The notes under the pieces are model-generated. The model saw only the letters and a list, made by a program, of their open reading frames with translations, did not search any database and was not told the DNA's origin. From Candidatus Thermoplasmatota archaeon (lineage in GTDB: Archaea; Thermoplasmatota; JASEFT01), in NCBI GenBank assembly GCA_030018475.1, contig JASEFT010000003.1:14710-56927 (forward strand): DNA of 42,218 nucleotides, written 5' to 3'. The number at the start of each line of letters is the position of its first letter. Position 1 is the stretch's first letter. A program made the position numbers and the translations under genes. Positions 1 through 7,735 of the stretch are shown here, piece by piece.

Positions 1-690
1 GCTAACTGGACTAAAGCAAGTGCGCAGAGAGTATTTATTTGGAGCACAGGCACTTACGCAGGTAAAGGAGGCGTTATCAGAGTAGAAGGCACGACTTATA
101 GAGCTATCTACTTTGGTTTTGGATTTGAAGGTATTAACGGCGCTGCAATAAGAGCTACTATAATGAATCGTACTGTTACTTGGCTGCTCGGATGGAAAGT
201 TTCAACTGTTACTTTAAATCTGGAAAAAGGCTGGAATTTTATCAATCTAGCATTAGATATTTCCCATACTGCAGAAAGCCTTGCACAGAACATAACAAAC
301 TGTACTCAAGTAGCGAGATGGAATTTAAGTTCTGAAAAATTCGAAATTTATGTTAAAGGCTCTGGAATAAATAATTTTGCAATTGAGAAAGGAATTGGGT
401 ATTTAGTCTACGTAACTGAAAGCACTGTTGCAACTTTCTGTGGTAGCAAAATCACATCACTTACGTTAGAGCTTAAAAAAGGCTGGAATTCTATAGGATG
501 GTTTAAAGAGGCGGTAACAGTAGGAGAGCTAGCTTTGCAGATAGGAAACTGCACCGCAGTCAGTTACTGGGATAGTAGCTCTGGTAGGTTTGTCGTACAT
601 CCAGTTGGAACTTTGATTAGTGATTTCGAGCTGATAAAAGGTAAAGGGTATCTAGTATATGTAACTCAAACTACTTTGTGGAACGGTTAA
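1..690 (+). CDS. Secreted protein, 3' end only, with tandem C-terminal surface modules
   Basis: The reading frame is open from base 1 to the TAA at 688-690, so the true start lies upstream of the window. About 229 residues are visible. The first 65 end in a segment (YFGFGFEGI, then an Arg/Met-rich helix and WLLG) that resembles a part of the C25 protease at 27465-31115 (VYLAFSFETI ... LRWLV). This protein may therefore be a paralog of that protease; that is inference, as no catalytic domain is in view. Residues ~71-229 are two copies of a ~75-residue module with a GWN start, a conserved Cys in NCT, a Trp, and an end of the form GKGYLVYV. The same pair closes the M14 and C25 peptidases. No C-terminal membrane helix is present. 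The gene lies 33 nt upstream of the transporter operon on the same strand. Confidence 0.8.
   Translation, partial: ANWTKASAQRVFIWSTGTYAGKGGVIRVEGTTYRAIYFGFGFEGINGAAIRATIMNRTVTWLLGWKVSTVTLNLEKGWNFINLALDISHTAESLAQNITNCTQVARWNLSSEKFEIYVKGSGINNFAIEKGIGYLVYVTESTVATFCGSKITSLTLELKKGWNSIGWFKEAVTVGELALQIGNCTAVSYWDSSSGRFVVHPVGTLISDFELIKGKGYLVYVTQTTLWNG
211..687 (+). repeat. Tandem C-terminal module pair, copy 1 of 3 in the window
   Basis: Two degenerate ~75-residue protein repeats. Each has a hydrophobic strand followed by GWN, a helix ending in LA..I.NCT, a V..W motif, F..H/Y, G..I..F and GYLVYV. Matching pairs end the proteins at 7736-10438 and 27465-31115. Confidence 0.8.
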
Positions 691-691
691 G

Positions 692-703
692 ACTTAAATA
701 AGA
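692..703 (+). promoter_or_regulatory. Probable TATA box of the peptide transporter operon
   Basis: ACTTAAATAAGA is centred about 26 nt upstream of the start codon at 724. This fits an archaeal promoter giving a leaderless or near-leaderless transcript. No ribosome binding site precedes the start. Confidence 0.45.
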
Positions 704-723
704 AATAAGCGATATTAGTATTA

Positions 724-3700
724 ATGATGTCAAAAGTGATAGGAAGTAGAAAAACCTTTTATACAGTAATTTTAGCGCTAGTAATGTTTACAAATATACC
801 TTTAAACCCAGCTATTCAATCCGACTTTTCGAGATTAGCATCGCTTCAAGAAGTTACCACGCTAGTCCATGACGTTACCGGGGAGCCTGCTTCTTTAGAT
901 CCTGCAACTACTCTTGCTTATACAGGCGAAGCTTGGCGAGTAATACAAAACATCTACGATACTTTAATTTCGTACTCAGGCGAATCCACAGAGGTTGTGC
1001 CATGCTTGGCAGAATCATGGAATATTTCAGAAGACGGAAAGACCTATACTTTCCACTTGAGGAGAGATGTGAAGTTCTCTATAGGAAATCCCTGTAACGC
1101 TTCAGCAGTTAAATATTCTCTGGACAGAGTAATAAGAATGAACGAAGCTCCTTCTTGGATTCTAAGTCAGGTGATTAATGAATCAAGTACTCAAATTTTA
1201 GATGAATATACAGTTCAAGTAGATTTAAAGTTTCCGTTCCCAGCTTTCCTCTCTATACTAGCATGTCCTGTAGCTTCTATTGTAGACCCGATTTATGTAG
1301 AAACTCCAGGGAATCCGCCGATGAAGGATAATCCTATGGGCACAGGACCTTATAAACTTGTAGAATGGATTAAACACCAAAAAATAGTTTTAGAAAAGAA
1401 CGAGCTTTACTGGGGTGGCTGGGCTGGTAAACATGTAGATAGAATAGAGATATGCTTCATAAGAACCCCTAATGATAAAGTATGGCGAATACAAAAAGGG
1501 GAGTCAGATTACGCATCTATACCTCCGGATAAGCTTGGTGAAGTGATAGGTTATCCGGGCATTATTTCAGAAGCTGGCAAGCCTACTTTTATTATCTCTT
1601 ATGTAGCAATGAACTGCAAACCAAATGTTGGGCTGCCTGGCCAAGAGAAATTTAATCCTCTATCGATATTAAAAGTAAGACAGGCTGTCTCTTACGCTAT
1701 AGATTACAATGCAATAATTCAACATGTGGTTCGAAACTACGGCTGGCGCTTTCAAGGACCTATTCCTAAAGAGATATTTGGCTATAACGAAAGCATTCTA
1801 CCTTACGAAAGGAATTTAACTAAAGCGAGAGAGCTTTTAGCTGAAGCAGATTATCCTGACGGATTTGAGACTAGATTGATCTATCCGGAAGGTGATCCTA
1901 CATGGAGGGATATTGTTCAGTATATAAAAAATCAGCTAGCTGAGATAGGAATAACAGTTTGGCTAGATATGCTCGCAGACCCTGTATGGATTGCAAGACT
2001 TAAGAACGGGTACGAGCCTATGGGAACTGTTGCTTGGATGCCTGATTATATAGATCCAGATAACTATGCCCATCCGTTCTTGCATTCTTCACAAATCGGT
2101 ACAGCTAATTTTGCATTTTTGCAAAATGCAACTTTAGACGAGCTAATATCACAAGCGAAACAAGAATCTAATTTAAGCTTGCGCGAAAAGCTTTATTCTG
2201 AAATTCAAGAGCTTACAAAAGAGCTTGCACCTTATCTATGGCTATATCAAGCTTTAACTTTAGGCGTGAGAAGAGATCGGCTAGAAGGCTATGTATACAA
2301 TCCTGCAAGATATGGTCCACAGTATTACTTGTTTCATAAACTATACACGCCTGATTACGCCTCGTTAACCTTGACAGCCAGTCCTCCAAACTTAGTTGCA
2401 GACGGGTATTCAACCTCTACAATAACCGCAACCTTCTTAAACATCACAGAAGCACCAATTTCAGGAGCAAGTATAAATTTCGTGATAGAGCGAGGTTCTG
2501 GCAAGCTTTCAACCAATACCTGTACTACAGATAGTTACGGCAAAGCCTCTGTAATTTACACTGCTGGCTTGATTCACGGTAAAGTGATAATAAACGCTTC
2601 TATAAATAGAGTCTGGAATACTACAGAATTAATACTAACTCAGCGCGAGCCTGCAAATCTCTCTGTTAAAGTGCCTTCTACAGTTCACATAAACAGCTCT
2701 TCTATTATTGTGGTAACAGTGCTTGACGAATACAATCGCACAATATCAGGTATAATAGTAAATTTCAGTTTAGAATTTTCTATAGGCGGGTCGCTAAACG
2801 CTACAACAAGTATTACTGACGATACTGGTAAAGTAATGATAACTTACTATTCGCCACCTATTGTCGGTTACGAGCTAATTAATATCTCAGCTGGCAAAAT
2901 ATGGAAATTATTGAATATTACTATAGTGCTTTATCCCCCGGATATCTCTATTATTGCACCCGAAGGCATGCCGCCAGGAGGACTTGTATTCGATAAAAAA
3001 GAAATATTGATAAATACAAATCAAACTTTCAAACTTAGACTTTATAATCTTAATTATTCAGTCTCAACTAGTATTACAATTTTTGTAAATGTAACAGATG
3101 ACACAGGAACCACTACTTTAGAGCTAGAAGAAACTGAAGATTATACAGTTACAGCTCCAAACCAAATACAAATTTTAATATCGCAAGGAAATTATACAGA
3201 AATTGTTACTAAGCCTTATAGATTTAAAGGTTTAGGTAAAGCTAAAGTCAGCGTTTTTATTTCGCCTGAACTGGATGCAAATCTAGAAAACAATTTACCA
3301 CAGAGCTATGAGTTTGAACTTTTGGTCTCTGACATTTCTATTTTAGGGCAAGGAGGACTTATAGCACCTTTGGGTAATGTGTGGAGTGAAGAAGGTTATC
3401 AATTAGTTATAAGACTTTATAATTTAAATCATTCTGCACCTGCCTATGTAAAAATATACGTGAACATTACAGATGGAAGAGGGGTGAGCACTCTTAAATT
3501 AGTTGAAAGTGCTAATTACACATTGATAGATAATTACACGGTATTTGTAACTATAAACACAAATGAATATCAAGATGTGGTTACTGAGAGCTATATTTTC
3601 GTAGGTACTAATGCAAATATCTCTTTAACTATCGAGCCTGATTACGATACTAACTACGAGAACAACGGACCACGCTACTGGGAGCTTGTAATAGTAGCTA

Positions 3701-3801
3701 AGCCACTGCCTACAAGACACATAGTCCTAGCTGTAATAGTAATTTGCGTAATTGTCGTTATAGCGATTATTGGAAAATTGTTACTGAAGAGAAGGTGGTA
3801 G
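724..3801 (+). CDS. Peptide ABC transporter substrate-binding protein with Ig-like domains and C-terminal anchor
   Basis: This is a family 5 (DppA/OppA-type) solute-binding protein that captures peptides outside the membrane for the permease and ATPases encoded next. Residues ~1-30 are a signal-like hydrophobic segment. Residues ~45-540 are the binding domain, with typical features such as the early GEPASLDPA stretch, MGTGPYKLVEW and VRQAVSYAID. Residues ~545-640 are an invasin-like (Big_1) Ig domain and ~640-735 a second Ig-like domain. Residues ~738-865 and ~868-990 are two similar CARDB-like repeats, each opening with DISI and containing RLYNLN. A membrane helix (~998-1018) and a basic tail LLKRRW close the protein. 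At 1025 residues it is about twice the usual family length. The anchor is C-terminal rather than a lipobox. Stop TAG at 3799-3801 is in the same frame as the permease gene that follows. Confidence 0.92.
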   Translation: MMSKVIGSRKTFYTVILALVMFTNIPLNPAIQSDFSRLASLQEVTTLVHDVTGEPASLDPATTLAYTGEAWRVIQNIYDTLISYSGESTEVVPCLAESWNISEDGKTYTFHLRRDVKFSIGNPCNASAVKYSLDRVIRMNEAPSWILSQVINESSTQILDEYTVQVDLKFPFPAFLSILACPVASIVDPIYVETPGNPPMKDNPMGTGPYKLVEWIKHQKIVLEKNELYWGGWAGKHVDRIEICFIRTPNDKVWRIQKGESDYASIPPDKLGEVIGYPGIISEAGKPTFIISYVAMNCKPNVGLPGQEKFNPLSILKVRQAVSYAIDYNAIIQHVVRNYGWRFQGPIPKEIFGYNESILPYERNLTKARELLAEADYPDGFETRLIYPEGDPTWRDIVQYIKNQLAEIGITVWLDMLADPVWIARLKNGYEPMGTVAWMPDYIDPDNYAHPFLHSSQIGTANFAFLQNATLDELISQAKQESNLSLREKLYSEIQELTKELAPYLWLYQALTLGVRRDRLEGYVYNPARYGPQYYLFHKLYTPDYASLTLTASPPNLVADGYSTSTITATFLNITEAPISGASINFVIERGSGKLSTNTCTTDSYGKASVIYTAGLIHGKVIINASINRVWNTTELILTQREPANLSVKVPSTVHINSSSIIVVTVLDEYNRTISGIIVNFSLEFSIGGSLNATTSITDDTGKVMITYYSPPIVGYELINISAGKIWKLLNITIVLYPPDISIIAPEGMPPGGLVFDKKEILINTNQTFKLRLYNLNYSVSTSITIFVNVTDDTGTTTLELEETEDYTVTAPNQIQILISQGNYTEIVTKPYRFKGLGKAKVSVFISPELDANLENNLPQSYEFELLVSDISILGQGGLIAPLGNVWSEEGYQLVIRLYNLNHSAPAYVKIYVNITDGRGVSTLKLVESANYTLIDNYTVFVTINTNEYQDVVTESYIFVGTNANISLTIEPDYDTNYENNGPRYWELVIVAKPLPTRHIVLAVIVICVIVVIAIIGKLLLKRRW
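2938..3711 (+). repeat. Tandem ~125-residue CARDB-like repeats in the binding protein
   Basis: Two consecutive protein repeats start with DISI at about 2941 and 3331. Both share RLYNLN, a following V.I.VN.TD segment, a threonine/leucine-rich strand and a Y/N-EN-N turn near the end. They look like an internal duplication that lengthens the stalk between binding domain and membrane anchor. Confidence 0.6.
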
Positions 3802-3837
3802 AAAATCAAGCTTTGGCATTATATTATAAGGAGATTA

Positions 3838-4809
3838 TTGCTGCTAATACCAATACTGCTCGGAGTCAGTATTATAGTTTTTGCTCTTGCACACTCAATT
3901 CCAGGCGATCCTGCATATATGTGGGCAGGTGGTATTAAATCAACGCCTGAGCAAGTGAATATCACAAAAGAGAAATTCAAACTTAACGAGCCTCTACATA
4001 TACAATATTTTTATTACTTAAGCAACTTATTTCATGGCGATTTAGGTATTTCTGCAACTACTGGCAATCCTGTAGCAAGAGATTTAATTACCTATTTTCC
4101 AGCTACTTTCGAGCTCACTACCTTCGCTACAATTATTGCAATAATTATAGGAATACCTTTAGGAGTGGTTTCTGCAACTAAAAGAGATAAACTCCCAGAC
4201 ATTTTATCTAGGATTTTCGCGCTAGCAGGCGCCTCTATACCTATATTCTGGCTTGGACTTGCGCTGAAGTACATATTCTATTATAGGCTAGGTATTCTGC
4301 CAGCTATAGGTAGAGGCGAAGTAGCGCAAACCATTACTGGATTATATACTATAGATAATTTGATTGTAGGAAGACTCGACCTTTTAGTAGATAATATAAA
4401 ACATCTGATAATGCCAAGCATTTGTCTGGCTTTCGTTATGCTGGCTACAATAACAAGAGTGATGCGCTCTAGCATGTTGGAAGTGCTTGGTGAAGATTAT
4501 ATAAGAACTGCAAGAGCAAAAGGGCTACGTGAAAGGAAAGTTATTTATAAGCATGCTCTTAGAAATGCGCTCATACCAACTGTTACTGTTATAGGTATGA
4601 GCTACGGCGCATTGCTCGCAGGCTCTGTGCTGACAGAGACTATATTCTCATGGGATGGAATAGGCTGCTATGCAGTAGATGCAATAAAAAATTTAGACTA
4701 TTCTGCAATCATGGGATTTACATTACTTGTTGCGTTCATATTCGTAATTGCAAACCTAATAGTAGACATACTTTACTGTATAATCGATCCTAGAATAAGG
4801 TATGGTTAA
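3838..4809 (+). CDS. dppB: Peptide ABC transporter permease, DppB type
   Basis: This is an inner-membrane permease of the dipeptide/oligopeptide importer. It has several membrane helices and the family EAA-type loop: the segment from DYIRTARAKG through RKVIYKHALRNALIPTV. HSIPGDP after the first helix is typical. The listed start is TTG at 3838, preceded by AAGGAG at 3828-3833. It is doubtful because the frame is open back to the TAG at 3799-3801, and the extra residues (HYIIRRLL) match the usual basic N-terminus of DppB proteins. No ATG or GTG exists there; an ATC at 3805 sits about 7 nt after AGGTGG. The gene is directly downstream of the binding protein and 3 nt ahead of dppC. Confidence 0.9.
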   Translation: MLLIPILLGVSIIVFALAHSIPGDPAYMWAGGIKSTPEQVNITKEKFKLNEPLHIQYFYYLSNLFHGDLGISATTGNPVARDLITYFPATFELTTFATIIAIIIGIPLGVVSATKRDKLPDILSRIFALAGASIPIFWLGLALKYIFYYRLGILPAIGRGEVAQTITGLYTIDNLIVGRLDLLVDNIKHLIMPSICLAFVMLATITRVMRSSMLEVLGEDYIRTARAKGLRERKVIYKHALRNALIPTVTVIGMSYGALLAGSVLTETIFSWDGIGCYAVDAIKNLDYSAIMGFTLLVAFIFVIANLIVDILYCIIDPRIRYG

Positions 4810-4812
4810 AAA

Positions 4813-5742
4813 ATGTTAATAAGCAAAGCTCGAAAAAAAGAATTGAAATTCAGTCTTTACTTGATACTGAAAAGCCCTCTTGCACTTGCAGGCTTGGTCA
4901 TAATTCTAATACTAGTTTTAGGAGCTATTTTAGCACCTTGGGTTGCAGTTCAGCATCCTAAAACATATAGAGACGAATGGGTGGGCATATTTCCATGTCA
5001 CATCGAAGATTGGACTATAACGGAAGATGAGAACCTACCTCCTAGTTACGAGCATCCATTCGGTACAAACCATATGGGAATAGATATTTTCAGTATGGCG
5101 CTTTATGGCGCAAGAGTATCTTTAAGAACAGGGCTTGTAGTAGTTGTTGCTGCATTGTTAATAGGTATTTGTCTGGGACTGATTTCAGGCTATTTTGGAA
5201 AGCGAGTTGACGAAATAATAATGAGAATCACAGATATTTTCATGTCTATACCAGGCTTGGTGCTGGCAATTGCATTTACTCTAGCTGTAGCTGCTAGCAT
5301 TCCTAAAGTTGATAAGCTCACATGCACAATGATAGCGTTATCTCTAATTTGGTGGCCTAGCTATGCAAGAATAGTCAGGGGGCAGGTACTCTCTACAAAA
5401 GAGCGTCTTTATATAGAAGCTTCACGCGCTCTAGGAGCTAAAGATAGAAGAATAATATTCAATCATATCTTGCCTAACTCTTTAGCGCCTGTGATTGTAG
5501 CTGCAACTATGGATATGGGCAGAGTTATACTCATAGCTGCAGGGCTTAGCTTTATAGGAGCAGGTGCGCAAGCAGGTACTGCAGAATGGGGTTTAATGGT
5601 AGCTGAAGGCTCTAGATTTCTTAGTAGTTATTGGTGGCATTCTTTCTTCCCAGGGTTAGCTATATTCTTTGCAGTGCTTGGATTCAACTTGTTTGGCGAT
5701 GGATTGCGCGATATTCTAGACCCTAAATTAAGGAGAATGTGA
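4813..5742 (+). CDS. dppC: Peptide ABC transporter permease, DppC type
   Basis: This is the second permease subunit of the peptide importer, 309 residues, normal for the family. A basic N-terminus (KARKKELKF) leads to helix 1, followed by an extracytoplasmic loop with HPFGTNHMGIDIFS, a close match to the HPLGTDxxGRDxxS motif of DppC. Further helices follow, then the EAA-type loop (EASRALGAKDRRIIFNHILPN) that docks on the ATPases, split here across residues ~196-216. The start ATG at 4813 lies 3 nt after the dppB stop. The gene ends 10 nt before dppD, so all five genes are very probably one transcript. Confidence 0.93.
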   Translation: MLISKARKKELKFSLYLILKSPLALAGLVIILILVLGAILAPWVAVQHPKTYRDEWVGIFPCHIEDWTITEDENLPPSYEHPFGTNHMGIDIFSMALYGARVSLRTGLVVVVAALLIGICLGLISGYFGKRVDEIIMRITDIFMSIPGLVLAIAFTLAVAASIPKVDKLTCTMIALSLIWWPSYARIVRGQVLSTKERLYIEASRALGAKDRRIIFNHILPNSLAPVIVAATMDMGRVILIAAGLSFIGAGAQAGTAEWGLMVAEGSRFLSSYWWHSFFPGLAIFFAVLGFNLFGDGLRDILDPKLRRM

Positions 5743-5752
5743 TAAAAAAAAG

Positions 5753-6730
5753 ATGAAAGAGCCTTTGTTAAAGATAGAGAATTTGAAAACTCATTTTTAT
5801 ACCTATAAAGGAGTAGTCAGAGCTGTAGATGGAATAAATTTAGAAATAAAAGAGGATGAAATTTTAGGGCTGGTTGGCGAGAGCGGCTGCGGTAAAACTG
5901 TAACTGCACTCTCTATACTTAAATTACTCTCATCAAATGCAAGGATAGTAGAAGGTAAAATAATATTTGAAGGTCTTGATATAGTTAGCCTCAAAGAGGA
6001 AGGGCTGAGAAACATTAGGGGTAGCAAGATTGCAATGATATTCCAAGAGCCTATGAGCTCTCTAAACCCAGTCTATACAATTGGCAATCAGCTTGTAGAA
6101 ACTGTACTTTTGCATAACAGAGAATATTCTAAAAAGCAAGCGCGTGAGAAAGCAATAGAGTTACTAAAATTAGTGAAAATACCATTGCCCAAGAAAGTAA
6201 TAGATCAATATCCACACGAGTTGAGCGGCGGTATGAGACAGAGATGTATGATAGCAATGGCACTTGTATGCAAGCCTAAGCTACTAATTGCGGACGAGCC
6301 TACAACAGCTCTAGATGTAACTACAGAATCGCAAATTTTAGAGCTTATAAAAGAGCTAAAGAGCGAGCTTCGTCACTCTGTTTTACTCATTACTCACGAT
6401 TTAGGGATAGTTGCAGAACTTTGCGATAGAGTCGCAGTAATGTACGCAGGTAAAATTGTAGAATGTAGCGATGTAAAGACAATTTTCACAGCACCAAAGC
6501 ATCCTTATACTGTAGGGCTGCTTAATGCAATTCCTAAATTCACAGAAAAGCGCAGGTTAGAAGCTATAGAAGGCATGCCTCCAGACCTCATCTCTCTACC
6601 TAAAGGATGTAGGTTTGCGCCTAGATGTAAGTTTGCTACCTCTGAGTGCAAAGAAAGAGAACCTGAATTGAGATCTTTGGGTAAAGGGCACGAAATCGCT
6701 TGCTTTAAAATAATAGAAAATGTTAGTTGA
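5753..6730 (+). CDS. dppD: Peptide ABC transporter ATP-binding protein, DppD type
   Basis: This cytoplasmic ATPase drives peptide import together with the next gene. Walker A is GESGCGKT, the Q-loop lies in IFQEPMSSLNP, the signature is LSGGMRQR, Walker B is LLIADEPTTALD, and the switch His is in LITHDLG. The C-terminal oligopeptide/dipeptide-transporter domain contains GCRFAPRCKFAT and two further cysteines (SEC, IAC). In some DppD proteins these four cysteines bind an iron-sulfur cluster; whether they do here is unknown. The start ATG at 5753 has only an A-rich leader and no clear ribosome binding site. The 3' end overlaps dppF by 11 nt. Confidence 0.94.
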   Translation: MKEPLLKIENLKTHFYTYKGVVRAVDGINLEIKEDEILGLVGESGCGKTVTALSILKLLSSNARIVEGKIIFEGLDIVSLKEEGLRNIRGSKIAMIFQEPMSSLNPVYTIGNQLVETVLLHNREYSKKQAREKAIELLKLVKIPLPKKVIDQYPHELSGGMRQRCMIAMALVCKPKLLIADEPTTALDVTTESQILELIKELKSELRHSVLLITHDLGIVAELCDRVAVMYAGKIVECSDVKTIFTAPKHPYTVGLLNAIPKFTEKRRLEAIEGMPPDLISLPKGCRFAPRCKFATSECKEREPELRSLGKGHEIACFKIIENVS

Positions 6731-7667
6731 AGTTCTAAACTTAAAAAAATATTTTACAGTAAAGGCGCTACTGAGAAAATCATCGAGTTGTGTGCGTGCT
6801 GTTGATAACGTAAGTTTTAGTATAGCTGAGAAAGAGACTTTCGCACTAGTTGGTGAGAGCGGCTGCGGTAAAACTACTTTGGGAAGAACTATTTTAAGGC
6901 TCATTGAGCCTACATCAGGCGAGATTTATTTCGAGCGCAAAAACATCTTAAAATTAAGCAAAGAGGAGTTAAGAGTTTTAAGGCAGAAAATGCAAATTGT
7001 ATTTCAAGACCCTGAAGCAGCGCTCGACCCAAGAATTCCTGTTGGTAAAGCAGTGGCAGAGCCTTTAATAATCCATAAACTAGCTAGTAGTGAAGTGATT
7101 GAAAAAAATGTAAGTGAACTTTTTGAAAAAGTAGGTCTTGAGAAACAGCATTTAGATAAATATCCGCACGAGTTCAGCGGAGGGCAGAAGCAGAGAATAT
7201 GTATTGCAAGAGCTCTTGCTCTAAAACCTAAATTTCTAGTTCTTGACGAGCCTACAAGCGCTCTTGACGTTTCTGTACAAGCGCAAATACTTAATTTACT
7301 AATGGACCTGCAAAAATACTACGGGCTAACATATCTTTTTATAACTCATAATCTAGGTATTGTAAGAAATATTGCAGATAGAATTGCGGTAATGTATGGT
7401 GGTAAATTTATAGAAAGTGGCACTACAGATGAGATATTCTCAAATCCTCTACACCCATATACTCAAGCGCTATTTTCATCTATACCTTCTGCTGATATAG
7501 CGCAAAGGGCGAGAGTGATACTTAAAGGAGAGTCTCCTAACCTCATTTCGCCGCCGAAAGGCTGCAAGTTCTATACTAGATGCGAGCATGCAAAGCCAAT
7601 TTGTAAAGAAATGGAGCCGAGTCTGAGCGCTATGGGTGATCATAAAGTTGCATGCTGGATGTACTGA
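6720..7667 (+). CDS. dppF: Peptide ABC transporter ATP-binding protein, DppF type
   Basis: This is the second ATPase of the peptide importer, 315 residues. Walker A is GESGCGKTT, the Q-loop is in IVFQDPEAALDP, the signature is FSGGQKQR, Walker B is FLVLDEPTSALD, and the switch His is in FITHNLG. As in dppD, the C-terminal domain has four spaced cysteines (GCKFYTRCEHAKPIC ... VAC). The ATG at 6720 lies inside the end of dppD (11-nt overlap), which suggests translational coupling. It is the last transporter gene; a secreted carboxypeptidase follows 68 nt later and may be co-transcribed. Confidence 0.94.
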   Translation: MLVEVLNLKKYFTVKALLRKSSSCVRAVDNVSFSIAEKETFALVGESGCGKTTLGRTILRLIEPTSGEIYFERKNILKLSKEELRVLRQKMQIVFQDPEAALDPRIPVGKAVAEPLIIHKLASSEVIEKNVSELFEKVGLEKQHLDKYPHEFSGGQKQRICIARALALKPKFLVLDEPTSALDVSVQAQILNLLMDLQKYYGLTYLFITHNLGIVRNIADRIAVMYGGKFIESGTTDEIFSNPLHPYTQALFSSIPSADIAQRARVILKGESPNLISPPKGCKFYTRCEHAKPICKEMEPSLSAMGDHKVACWMY

Positions 7668-7723
7668 ACTGGGCAAAGCTCGTGGTAAAGTATTTCTATG
7701 CGAACGACACACTTATCAAATAT

Positions 7724-7730
7724 AAAGGTG
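7724..7730 (+). promoter_or_regulatory. Ribosome binding site fixing the M14 peptidase start
   Basis: AAAGGTG lies 5 nt upstream of the ATG at 7736. It decides for that ATG over the in-frame ATG at 7652, which would overlap dppF and place the signal peptide 28 residues inside the protein. Confidence 0.65.
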
Positions 7731-7735
7731 CAAAT

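Noticed and set aside
3799-3838. TAG at the end of the binding protein read as pyrrolysine, fusing it in frame to the permease
   Set aside because: TAG is used as an ordinary stop elsewhere here (for example the M14 gene), no pyl genes are visible, and the binding protein already ends in a normal membrane anchor.
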